The notes under the pieces: generated by a model | The model's input: only the letters and a program-made list of their open reading frames with translations | Databases searched by the model: none | Told to the model about the DNA's origin: nothing | Source of the DNA: Chryseobacterium sp. Tr-659 | GTDB taxonomy: Bacteria > Bacteroidota > Bacteroidia > Flavobacteriales > Weeksellaceae | Direction of reading: 5' to 3' | DNA length: 64,000 nucleotides | Assembly: GCF_011752975.1 (NCBI RefSeq) | Contig: NZ_VWWP01000002.1 | Coordinates: 558,001-622,000 of the forward strand | Shown here: in pieces, positions 53,755-61,156 of the stretch | How the letters are laid out: each line of letters opens with the position of its first letter | How positions within the stretch are numbered: position 1 is the stretch's first letter | Made by a program: the position numbers and the translations under genes

Positions 53755-55263
53755 ATGTATAAAAAAAAACTAGTAATCATTTTTCTTTTTTCATTTTTCA
53801 GTTCTTATGCACAAACTGAATTTATTACATTATGGAAACCTAATGTAAATGGTCCAATTGATAATGCCATATCTTTTGGCGGTACCGGAACTAACTATAC
53901 AATTAGCTGGGAAGAAGTAGGATATCCTCAACATAATGGGGTGTTTAACTCTGTAACATCTAATAGTAATAATCCTATGACTATTTCTTTTGGTACTTCT
54001 TTAAATACAAATCCTCTGCAGGCCACCTACAAACTGAAAGTATCAAATGGTAGTGGATTATTTTATGGGTTTAGAGCCGGCATAACTACTATCGGTACTT
54101 TTCCAAATTTTGAACTCGCTGAAATCAGCCAATGGGGAGATATTCTTTGGCTTCAGCAATTCAATGGAGGATTTGCAAGCTGCCTCAATCTTAACGTAAC
54201 GGCTACAGACACCCCTAATCTGACACAATTAAACAATTTATCACAAATGTTCTTTAATTGTCCATCTTTAATTGGTAATAATTCATTCTCAAATTGGAAT
54301 ACAAGCACAATTACGAATATGAGTGGCATGTTTGGCGGAGCTAAATTGTTTAATCAGAATATTGGAATGTGGAATACTGCGAATGTAACAAATTTTAGCA
54401 GCATGTTTTCTTCTGCATCGGCTTTTAATCAAAATATTTCCAGCTGGAATACGGCGTCTGGAATCAATTTCTCATCCATGTTTGCAGATGCGGTAGCTTT
54501 CAACCAGCCTTTAAATTCATGGAATACCTCAAATGCAACTAATTTTCGCTATGTATTTTCTAATGCTGCATCCTTCAACCAGCCTCTTAACAATTGGGAT
54601 ACAGGCCAGGTAACGGATTTTGAATATATGTTTGAAAATGCGGTATCATTCAATCAGCCGATTGGAAATTGGGATGTTAGTAAAGTTGATTATGGTTTCG
54701 GCTTTAATATGTTTAATGGCGCCTCACATTTTGATCAGGATATTTCTACCTGGAATATTCAGCTTCAAAATTTTACTGGAAATTCAATATTTTTTGGATT
54801 AAAAAATTCCGGTTTATCGTGTACAAATTATAATAATTTTTTAATTGCTCTGAATAATAATCCCACATGGACAGGTTCAACACTAACATCTGGATATATA
54901 GATGCCGCAGGGCTTATTTATTCTACGCCACAAGCCATTATGGCTAGAGCTCAATTGGTTAACAGAGGCTTTAGTATCAGTGGTGACAATTATTCTACGT
55001 GTGTTTTATCAACAACAGAATCTTCGAAAAAATTAAAAAATCAGGCGTATCCTAATCCAACGACAGGAGTGATAATTATTGAATCAGAAGCTGACGAAAG
55101 CGCTTATTTATATGACAGCACAGGTAAAATTATTAAAACTATGATTTTAAATAAAGGAAAAAATACGATTGACCTTGCTGAATATCCATCAGGAATTTAC
55201 TTACTTTCTTTGAAAGATACAAAAGGTAATGCAATTAGAACTCTCAGGATTACCAAAAAATAA
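53755..55263 (+). CDS. BspA-like (DUF285) surface repeat protein with T9SS domain
   Basis: A 502-residue secreted protein. The signal peptide is KLVIIFLFSFFSSYAQ. Residues ~120-350 hold at least five repeats of about 26 residues with the pattern (M)F-x-A-x-x-FNQ-x-(I/L)-x-x-WNT, the DUF285/BspA family mark (for example MFSSASAFNQNISSWNT). These form leucine-rich-like surface solenoids used for binding or adhesion. The C-terminus (QAYPNPTTGV to LRITKK) is a T9SS type A domain, nearly the same as that of the M60 peptidase in its last 27 residues. Confidence 0.92.
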   Translation: MYKKKLVIIFLFSFFSSYAQTEFITLWKPNVNGPIDNAISFGGTGTNYTISWEEVGYPQHNGVFNSVTSNSNNPMTISFGTSLNTNPLQATYKLKVSNGSGLFYGFRAGITTIGTFPNFELAEISQWGDILWLQQFNGGFASCLNLNVTATDTPNLTQLNNLSQMFFNCPSLIGNNSFSNWNTSTITNMSGMFGGAKLFNQNIGMWNTANVTNFSSMFSSASAFNQNISSWNTASGINFSSMFADAVAFNQPLNSWNTSNATNFRYVFSNAASFNQPLNNWDTGQVTDFEYMFENAVSFNQPIGNWDVSKVDYGFGFNMFNGASHFDQDISTWNIQLQNFTGNSIFFGLKNSGLSCTNYNNFLIALNNNPTWTGSTLTSGYIDAAGLIYSTPQAIMARAQLVNRGFSISGDNYSTCVLSTTESSKKLKNQAYPNPTTGVIIIESEADESAYLYDSTGKIIKTMILNKGKNTIDLAEYPSGIYLLSLKDTKGNAIRTLRITKK

Positions 55264-55278
55264 TTTTTAAATATTTAA

Positions 55279-55320
55279 AAATAAGCTTACAAAGCATATA
55301 CTTTGTAAGCTTATTTATTT
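55279..55320 (+). terminator. Terminator of the BspA-like gene
   Basis: A perfect 16-base stem (55279-55294 with 55301-55316) with a T-rich tail. Confidence 0.9.
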
Positions 55321-55358
55321 TAAAGAGATGTGATCACTAAATATAAGCTGTAGAAAAT

Positions 55359-55432
55359 TTTATAACTAAAAAAATAGGAGAGAGGGGAAAAAGATTTTGC
55401 CCATAGATTGAGTTTTCGCTGGTTTTTACTTT
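55359..55432 (-). pseudogene. Remnant of the 5' end of a copy of the 53063-53449 gene
   Basis: This stretch aligns with 53400-53480: TAGGAGAGAGGGGAAAAAGA, then TTTTGCCCATA, matches TAGGAGGGAGAAGAAAAAGA and TTTTGCTCATA of the intact gene. That covers its signal-peptide codons, start region and upstream bases. The rest of the coding part is missing, and small deletions break the frame. Confidence 0.6.
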
Positions 55433-56133
55433 TGCTTTCCAGTATAATTTTCCAATAATTTTGATAATTCATTATTAATTTTAGTATTATCAATAGTAGT
55501 TGGAAAATCTACGTTCACTGATATTCTATTAAAATGGCTTAAAATTGCACTATCTGTCTTTTTCTCATCCAGATTTTTGATTGTATATGATACAGAGATG
55601 ATATCAGACTGGATATTCTGAAAGACCTTTATTTTTTCCATATTATTGGCTAAATTATCCTTATTACTCAAAACATTTGGAAGAAAATAATATATAGAAG
55701 CCAGTATTATATTTGATAATAAGAATGTTTTGAAAATAAGACCAGAATTTTGCCAGCCTTTGTTCACCACAAGGAAAACGGCAACCGTAAGTAGAGTTGT
55801 AAATAAAATAGCACAAATTGAAAAAGAATAATAGTTAACATAATAAGTAGTTCCCAAGTGCCTATAATATTTTTTTATTTCCTCAGTGATTTGATACTGT
55901 CTTTTTAAGATTAACATTTTACCTGATCTTTCTGGTAACAAATCATTAATAATTTGTTTCTGAATTGCATCAGCGGAATCTAATGGTTTTAGAACATTTA
56001 TAGAAGACGACTCCATAAAATTAACCGATTTTATTTGTACAGAGAATGCCAGAAATACAAGAATTATACACATTATTACAGCTTGTACGATTTCTTTCTT
56101 TAGAAAATTCTTAATTATTAGGTATGTTTTCAT
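55426..56133 (-). CDS. Membrane protein of unknown function
   Basis: A 235-residue protein with three membrane helices: one near the N-terminus (VIMCIILVFLAFSVQI) and two in the middle (SFSICAILFTTLLTVAVFLVV and FLLSNIILASIYYFLP). Between the first and second helices lies a periplasmic loop of about 65 residues. The C-terminal ~85 residues are soluble. I do not recognise it. Its 3' end abuts the pseudogene remnant, so it was probably joined to this spot by the duplication or deletion. Confidence 0.6.
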   Translation of the reverse strand: MKTYLIIKNFLKKEIVQAVIMCIILVFLAFSVQIKSVNFMESSSINVLKPLDSADAIQKQIINDLLPERSGKMLILKRQYQITEEIKKYYRHLGTTYYVNYYSFSICAILFTTLLTVAVFLVVNKGWQNSGLIFKTFLLSNIILASIYYFLPNVLSNKDNLANNMEKIKVFQNIQSDIISVSYTIKNLDEKKTDSAILSHFNRISVNVDFPTTIDNTKINNELSKLLENYTGKQK

Positions 56134-56456
56134 ATGGTTGATTTTTAATTTTAGAATAGGAGAATATTTTCAATTAAAAATATCTCTATAATTAAAAGAA
56201 TACAATAACCCGAAAGAGTGATTTTCGTTGGACACAAATTGAAAAGGTTTCTAAAAATAAATACAATTTAACATAATATAAATTATAGGATTTTTAATTA
56301 CCTCTTATAATAGTGTACTTAACTCCCTGAGAATTGTTTATTCTCGAAATTTTCTACCAATAAACCTTCTAACCAATTCTAAATAAAAAATCTTGTCACA
56401 TGACAGTTTTTAATATTGCTAAACATAATAACTTTATCCAACCAAAATAAAATAAT
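56134..56456 (+). other. Intergenic spacer between divergent genes
   Basis: AT-rich, with no ORF. A small inverted repeat TGTCA-N2-TGACA lies at 56394-56405, and TAACTTTA at about 56430 is a weak -7 candidate for the VOC gene. Confidence 0.35.
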
Positions 56457-56849
56457 ATGAAACCAAAAATGATCTGGGCTAATCTCGCTGTTGCCAATCT
56501 TGAACGTACACAGAAATTTTATACGGAACTTGGATTTAAGCCCAATAATCCACACAGTTCTAATGAATTGGTAAGTTTTTTTGTCGGTGAAAATGATTTT
56601 GTCATTCATTTCTTCCTGAAAAATGTTATAGAAACCAATGTGAAAGTTGAATTCTGTGATCCTCAGACAACCAATGAAATTATTTTTACACTTTCAGCGG
56701 AAAGCATAAATCAGGCTGACCGCTGGGCTGAAGAAATTGTAAAAGCCGGCGGAACCCTTGTTTCTCCCCCTGAAAGCTTCGGTGAAAGTTATTACGGTTT
56801 TGTTTTTGCAGATCCGGACGGCCATAAATTTAATGTTTTCCATATGTAA
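56457..56849 (+). CDS. VOC/glyoxalase family protein
   Basis: A 130-residue vicinal-oxygen-chelate protein. The first beta-alpha unit is MIWANLAVANLERTQKFYTELGF. The last is SYYGFVFADPDGHKFNVFHM, the usual C-terminal strand. The family covers dioxygenases, resistance proteins and glyoxalases. The subgroup here resembles small uncharacterised extradiol-dioxygenase-like proteins. An AraC regulator follows 201 bases later. Confidence 0.88.
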   Translation: MKPKMIWANLAVANLERTQKFYTELGFKPNNPHSSNELVSFFVGENDFVIHFFLKNVIETNVKVEFCDPQTTNEIIFTLSAESINQADRWAEEIVKAGGTLVSPPESFGESYYGFVFADPDGHKFNVFHM

Positions 56850-57050
56850 TTTGCTTCTTTTAACCCAAAATAGCGTTTTTGCCCGTTTTTAGCTTCAAAT
56901 ATAAAGCAGATAGCATAGTTACTAACTTAAAAAACACAGCGTTTATGGGCTTTTTTGCAAGTTTTGTTAAAAAATATTCTAATAGATAAATGAGACAGAT
57001 TATTTCAGTTTTATTTAATAGTTTTATATAGTCAGAATAATGAAAACCAT

Positions 57051-57863
57051 ATGAATTATCAAACATTCCTGCCACATCCGGATCTGGCTTCCATCATAAA
57101 ATGTTACTGGACGCTGGATAGCCCCAAGGAAGAAACTTCACAGGTACAGACTATAGTTCCTGATGGCTGTATGGAGATGATTTTTCATTATGGAGATCTG
57201 TACAAACAATATATTGAAGGAGAAGCTGTTATACAGCCCAGAAGCTGTGTGTTTGGACAGCTGACACATCCTTTGAGAATAGAACCTACCGGGGTTACCG
57301 GTATATTTTCTGTAAGATTTCACCACGACGGCTTCGTTCCTTTTAGCACTATTCCTATTAAAGATATGGATGATAAAGCTATTCCGCTGGAAAAACTTTT
57401 CGGGAATAATGGTATTAAGCTTGAAAAAGATGTTTTAAAAGCAAAAACCGTTGAAGACAAAATACTTACTGTTGAAAGTTTTCTACTTCAAATGCTTAAT
57501 ACAGAAACTGTCGACAAAATTGTTAAGTCTACCGTTGATTTTCTTTTAGATATGAATGGAAAAATATCTATTAACGAACTTTCAAAACAAATCAATATCA
57601 ACAGAAGACAGCTTGAACGCAAATTTTCATCGGCTATTGGTCTTAGCCCTAAACAGCTTTCCAAAATCATCAGACTTCAAACCACTCTTAAACATCTGTT
57701 AAATAAAGAATATTCTAATCTCACGGCCCTGGCACATGAGTCAGAATATTATGATCAGGCTCATTTCATTAAGGATTTTAAAGAATTTACAGGCTTCACG
57801 CCGAAAGAGTTTTATGGAGATAAACTGCAAATGTCTTCTCTTTTTTATGGAACAGATTCCTGA
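57051..57863 (+). CDS. AraC family regulator with DUF6597-like N-terminus
   Basis: A 270-residue regulator. The N-terminus (LPHPDLASIIKCYWTLDSPK, then IVPDGCMEMIFHYGD) matches the DUF6597 sensor domain found on many Bacteroidetes AraC proteins. The C-terminus is the AraC DNA-binding domain (INELSKQININRRQLERKFS and LTALAHESEYYDQAHFIKDF, ending TGFTPKEF). Its target may be the adjacent VOC gene. The signal is unknown. Confidence 0.9.
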   Translation: MNYQTFLPHPDLASIIKCYWTLDSPKEETSQVQTIVPDGCMEMIFHYGDLYKQYIEGEAVIQPRSCVFGQLTHPLRIEPTGVTGIFSVRFHHDGFVPFSTIPIKDMDDKAIPLEKLFGNNGIKLEKDVLKAKTVEDKILTVESFLLQMLNTETVDKIVKSTVDFLLDMNGKISINELSKQININRRQLERKFSSAIGLSPKQLSKIIRLQTTLKHLLNKEYSNLTALAHESEYYDQAHFIKDFKEFTGFTPKEFYGDKLQMSSLFYGTDS

Positions 57864-57929
57864 TGTCGCATTTTTACAATTTTACGTGGGTCCCTATGTT
57901 GAACTTTGTCGCTATAAATAATTAAGGCA

Positions 57930-58403
57930 ATGAAAACAAAACTAATTCTCGCAATTATCGTTATATCTTTTGCGGGCAGCTGGACACAACAACAAAATGA
58001 AACAAAAAAAATAGAATGGCTCTTAGGAACATGGGAAACAAAAACCTCGAAAGGAAGACTTTATGAAACCTGGACAAGAAAAAATGCTAATGAATTTCAA
58101 GGCAAAAGCTATTATCTGAAGAATAAAGACACTATTCTGTTTGAATCCGTCCGGCTTGTTGAGAAAGATAAGAAACTGCATTATATTGTTTCTGTAAAGA
58201 ACCACAATAATGAGCTTCCGGTAGACTTTGTTTCAAAAAACATAAAAGATCCTTCTTCTCTTATATTTGAAAACCCATCTCATGACTTTCCACAAAGTAT
58301 TTCTTATAAAAAAAAGGGAAAAGACTCTTTGTTTGCAGAGATCTCCGGCATGCTAAACGGAAAGCAGTCAAAACAGGGATTTGCGATGAAGAAATTAAAA
58401 TAA
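57930..58403 (+). CDS. DUF6265 family exported protein
   Basis: A 157-residue protein. The N-terminal hydrophobic run (LILAIIVISFAGSWTQQ) is a signal peptide. The body follows the DUF6265 pattern: IEWLLGTWE, TWTRKNANEFQGKSYY and the LIFENPSHDFPQSISYKK core. It should be a lipocalin-like beta-barrel. Function is not known for the family. It lies 66 bases after the AraC gene. Confidence 0.82.
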   Translation: MKTKLILAIIVISFAGSWTQQQNETKKIEWLLGTWETKTSKGRLYETWTRKNANEFQGKSYYLKNKDTILFESVRLVEKDKKLHYIVSVKNHNNELPVDFVSKNIKDPSSLIFENPSHDFPQSISYKKKGKDSLFAEISGMLNGKQSKQGFAMKKLK

Positions 58404-58404
58404 A

Positions 58405-58495
58405 TGGGAAACTTTAAATACAAAAGTATGCTGTTTTTATGACTACACACCATCTATTTTTTGGACAAACATTTCTGAAAAGAAAAAGACAAATA
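58405..58495 (+). repeat. Decayed copy of the 60025 tiny-ORF unit
   Basis: It aligns along about 85 bases with 60022-60112, sharing ATTTTTTGGACAAACATTTC and the AAAGAAAAAGACAAA run. The frame that reads FLDKHF, as in the other copy (FLDRHF), is broken by stops. Confidence 0.5.
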
Positions 58496-58558
58496 ATGTC
58501 TTGAAGTCTTTATAATTATCCAGCAGTTTTTATTACACAACGAAAAATCAGAACTGGC

Positions 58559-58597
58559 AAGCCCTTCTTTCATATAATTTAAGAAGGGCTTTTCTGT
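58559..58597 (+). terminator. Rho-independent terminator
   Basis: An 11-base perfect stem (58559-58569 with 58581-58591) followed by TTTTCTG. It ends transcription from the DUF6265 gene or the repeat after it. Confidence 0.8.
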
Positions 58598-58850
58598 ATT
58601 TCTTAAGTGGACGACTTGTCCGTAAAGATTTTAGCGGCTTTTATAAAAATATGGAAGAGGTTCAACAAAAATATAATTATACCAATAAGCACATTGTACA
58701 TAAAAACATCAAATAAAATAAATTTTTATCTATGAAAATCAAACACTTAAACTTTTTACATAAAAATATCAGGTGATTTTTTTGTTTTTTTTGCACCTAA
58801 TATAAAATAGCTTACAATTTATTATTAAGATTAATTAAAAATTTATACAA

Positions 58851-59741
58851 ATGGGAAAAATAAAATTCATACCTAAAGTATTATTATGCTTTATTTCAAT
58901 TGTTATGTTAATGTTTACACTTGTTAGATGTTCTGATGACAATGAAATAATGGAAATGGAATCCGAAACCAAAGAAATTCAACTCCGTTCTGATACTAGT
59001 CTCGGTAATATACTTACGGATAAAGAGGGCCGCACACTTTACTATTTTGCCAATGATCCAACAGCGATGAGCAATTGTACAGGTGGCTGCGAGCAGGTAT
59101 GGCCGGCATTTAATGTTGAAAATCTTTCTGCTGAAAATTTAGGTCCAGGACTGAATTTTCCTGATTTTGCAACTGTAGTTACAACTTCGGGTAAGAAACA
59201 GCTAACTTATAAAGGGAGACCTTTATATTATTATGCACCTGCAGTAAATGGAACAAATACAAAAGAAGAACCGGGAAAAACGGGAGGAGAAAATGTTGGC
59301 GGAGTATGGTTTGTAGCAAAGCCTGACTATACTATTATGCTTACAAATGCACAACTTATTGGCCATGATGGGAAAAATTATACTTCATCCTATACCGAAG
59401 GAACAGGCAAGACACTTTATTTTACCGATGCTAAAGGAGTTACGCTTTATACATTTAAGAATGATAAGCAAAACAAGAACAACTTTACTGCTGCCGATTT
59501 TTCAAATAACGGAGTATGGCCAATCTACGAGACTGATCAAATAGTTGTTCCTTCTGGTTTGGATAAATCACTTTTTGGATCGATTACCGTACACGGAAAA
59601 AAACAGCTTACTTATAAAGGATGGCCTCTTTATTATTTTGGTCAGGATAACATGATGATGGGATCTAATAAAGGAGTTTCTTTTCCTGCACCAGGTGTTT
59701 GGCCGGTTCCAGTGAAAGACATAGCACCTGCACTGCCATAA
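58851..59741 (+). CDS. COG4315 secreted-repeat lipoprotein
   Basis: A 296-residue predicted lipoprotein. The signal (LCFISIVMLMFTLVRC) ends at a lipobox-like cysteine. The body has two halves, each with the GRTLYYF or GKTLYF repeat and the KKQLTYKG(R/W)PLYY repeat, the mark of COG4315 proteins. CTGGCEQVWPAF is the first of the conserved cysteine/tryptophan stretches; the second half has lost the cysteines (NNGVWPIY). Their biochemical role is unknown. A terminator follows. Confidence 0.9.
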   Translation: MGKIKFIPKVLLCFISIVMLMFTLVRCSDDNEIMEMESETKEIQLRSDTSLGNILTDKEGRTLYYFANDPTAMSNCTGGCEQVWPAFNVENLSAENLGPGLNFPDFATVVTTSGKKQLTYKGRPLYYYAPAVNGTNTKEEPGKTGGENVGGVWFVAKPDYTIMLTNAQLIGHDGKNYTSSYTEGTGKTLYFTDAKGVTLYTFKNDKQNKNNFTAADFSNNGVWPIYETDQIVVPSGLDKSLFGSITVHGKKQLTYKGWPLYYFGQDNMMMGSNKGVSFPAPGVWPVPVKDIAPALP

Positions 59742-59808
59742 TTTAATTAATGTACAAAATAATATACATATTATCATTACATCATTTTGTTTTAATGTAA
59801 TAGATTAT

Positions 59809-59850
59809 AAATAACCTGTCCCACTAATTATTTTAAGACAGGTTATTTTC
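59809..59850 (+). terminator. Terminator of the COG4315 lipoprotein gene
   Basis: A 12-base stem (59809-59820 with 59837-59848), then TTTTC. Confidence 0.75.
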
Positions 59851-59958
59851 AATAACTGATCTATTCTATAAAACACACCATTTTTTGCCTCAATAAACAA
59901 TTAAATATCATTAGTATAATTTCGTTTAAATTATCTTTCTGTTTTTATAATTATTTTA

Positions 59959-59998
59959 TACATTTGCAGCTATAAAACAACACACTTTTTAGTGTGTT
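59959..59998 (+). promoter_or_regulatory. Promoter box and leader hairpin of the tiny ORF
   Basis: TACATTTG (59959-59966) matches TAnnTTTG. The expected transcript would begin just before a perfect 8-base hairpin (59979-59986 with 59991-59998). A 5' hairpin could stabilise the RNA. Confidence 0.4.
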
Positions 59999-60024
59999 AA
60001 TAGAAAAAGCTAATACCTACCCAT

Positions 60025-60147
60025 GTGAAAAAAAGCAAAAGTATAAATGTTTTTATAGCCATACTCCATATATTTTTGGACAGACATTTTTGTAAAGAAA
60101 AAAACAAAAATTCCTACTTAAATAATAAAAGGAGATTTCAGCCTTAA
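60025..60147 (+). CDS. Tiny ORF, 40 residues, possible small peptide
   Basis: A GTG-started ORF (VKKSKSINVFIAILHIFLDR, then a Lys-rich tail). It has a short hydrophobic helix and a basic end, as in small membrane peptides. An ATG two bases earlier runs straight into a stop (ATGTGA) and overlaps the GTG. A decayed copy lies at 58405-58495. Whether it is translated is not known. Confidence 0.3.
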   Translation: MKKSKSINVFIAILHIFLDRHFCKEKNKNSYLNNKRRFQP

Positions 60148-60189
60148 GCAGAGAAAGATCAAAAAATATAATATCTCGCGAATCAAGCA

Positions 60190-60224
60190 AATATCACAGA
60201 TTATCATACTAAGCAATCTGTGAT
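60190..60224 (-). terminator. Hairpin downstream of the SymE-like gene
   Basis: ATATCACAGATT pairs with AATCTGTGATAT across a 10-base loop. It lies 34 bases after the stop of the minus-strand gene at 60258. The T run is weak. Confidence 0.5.
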
Positions 60225-60257
60225 ATCAATTTCTGCAGGAGACAATAGAAATCATAT

Positions 60258-60491
60258 TTATTCTTCATACTCCACTTCCCTTTCCAGAATAATCTGGTTT
60301 CTGCTTACTGTAACCACAATTCTGTCACCTGCCTGAAAACCGCATTGCTGTACCCACTTCCCTGTGATTCTTATTTCAGGAAAATATACGATTCTGCCAT
60401 ACGCTCTTGAAAATGATTTGAGGAAAACCGTAAGGTTACGATTGTGCAGTTCATTATATTTGCTGCTGTTCATTCTTCTTGTTCTTTTCAT
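60258..60491 (-). CDS. SymE-like toxin (AbrB-fold)
   Basis: A 77-residue protein. The C-terminal half IRITGKWVQQCGFQAGDRIV and the end VSRNQIILERE match the SymE type I toxin family, which has an AbrB-like swapped hairpin barrel. The upstream LTVFLKSFSRAYGRIVYFPE fits the family N-terminus. In E. coli SymE is SOS-induced and kept silent by the antisense RNA SymR. No antisense RNA can be seen directly here. Met7 is an alternative start. The gene is divergent from an XRE regulator and a STAND nuclease gene. Confidence 0.75.
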   Translation of the reverse strand: MKRTRRMNSSKYNELHNRNLTVFLKSFSRAYGRIVYFPEIRITGKWVQQCGFQAGDRIVVTVSRNQIILEREVEYEE

Positions 60492-60628
60492 CTTTGTTAT
60501 TTTTCAGTAAATCAAAGCATAAACAGGAGGATATCCCAGTTGGAAGAAGAATATTTTATGCAGAAAGAAGGATATTTTAGAATAGTATTTATTTTAAAAC
60601 AGGGCTTTATTTTTTTGTTCTAAAGCTT

Positions 60629-60636
60629 TATATTTG
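60629..60636 (+). promoter_or_regulatory. -7 box of the XRE regulator gene
   Basis: TATATTTG fits TAnnTTTG. It ends only five bases before the ATG at 60642, so the mRNA would be nearly leaderless or would start translation at the ATG at 60657. Confidence 0.45.
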
Positions 60637-60641
60637 TTATT

Positions 60642-61046
60642 ATGAGTTACACAGATATGCAAAATAAGAAAATACACCAGGGTAGAAATATAAAACGTTT
60701 CCGCGAAATGCTGGGCATTAAACAGGAAGCACTGGCTTCTGAACTGGGAGATGACTGGAACCAGAAGAAAATCTCTCTTTTGGAACAGAAAGAAACCGTA
60801 GAATCTGATATTCTGGCGCAAGTGGCGAAGATTTTGAAAGTTCCTGCGGAAGCGATTGAGAATTTTGATGAGGAGCAGGCGGTGAATATTATTTCGAATA
60901 CTTTTAACGACCAATCAAACGGTTATAACTACTATCCTACTTTCAATTTCAACCCTCTTGATAAAATGGTGGAGCTCTATGAGCGTATGCTTGAACAACA
61001 GAAAGAGATGATTGAGAAATTAGAAAAACTTATAGAAAATAAGTAA
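60642..61046 (+). CDS. XRE family helix-turn-helix regulator with coiled-coil tail
   Basis: A 134-residue regulator. The helix-turn-helix is at residues ~12-70 (GRNIKRFREMLGIKQEALAS, DDWNQKKISLLEQKE, then ILAQVAKILKVPAEAIENF). Residues ~108-134 (MVELYERMLEQQKEMIEKLE) form a coiled coil for oligomerisation. The ATG at 60657 is an alternative start given the promoter box. It lies between the SymE-like gene and the nuclease-STAND gene and may control either. Confidence 0.88.
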   Translation: MSYTDMQNKKIHQGRNIKRFREMLGIKQEALASELGDDWNQKKISLLEQKETVESDILAQVAKILKVPAEAIENFDEEQAVNIISNTFNDQSNGYNYYPTFNFNPLDKMVELYERMLEQQKEMIEKLEKLIENK

Positions 61047-61156
61047 TAAATTTTTCAATATCAGCTATTAAACCATCACTAATAATCAGATATATTCAAC
61101 AAAGCTTGCCGAGATATTTTATCTACGGCTAGTTTATTATTAAGCAAGAATACTTA

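Larger units (their letters stand above)
58404..58850 (+). other. Intergenic region with a decayed repeat and a terminator
   Basis: It holds the decayed copy of the tiny-ORF unit (58405-58495), the terminator at 58559-58597, and AT-rich sequence before the lipoprotein gene. The direct repeat ATAAAAAcATCA appears at about 58700 and 58760, each before a possible start. Confidence 0.5.
59742..60257 (+). other. Intergenic region with terminator, promoter box and a tiny ORF
   Basis: In order: the terminator at 59809, a -7-type box TACATTTG (59959-59966), a hairpin AACACACT-T4-AGTGTGTT (59979-59998), the 40-codon ORF at 60025 and a terminator-like hairpin (60190-60224). Confidence 0.5.

Noticed and set aside
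54280..54760. Short tandem repeats that might suggest a CRISPR or satellite
   Set aside because: They are in-frame coding repeats of the BspA-like protein, with variable sequence and no spacer structure.
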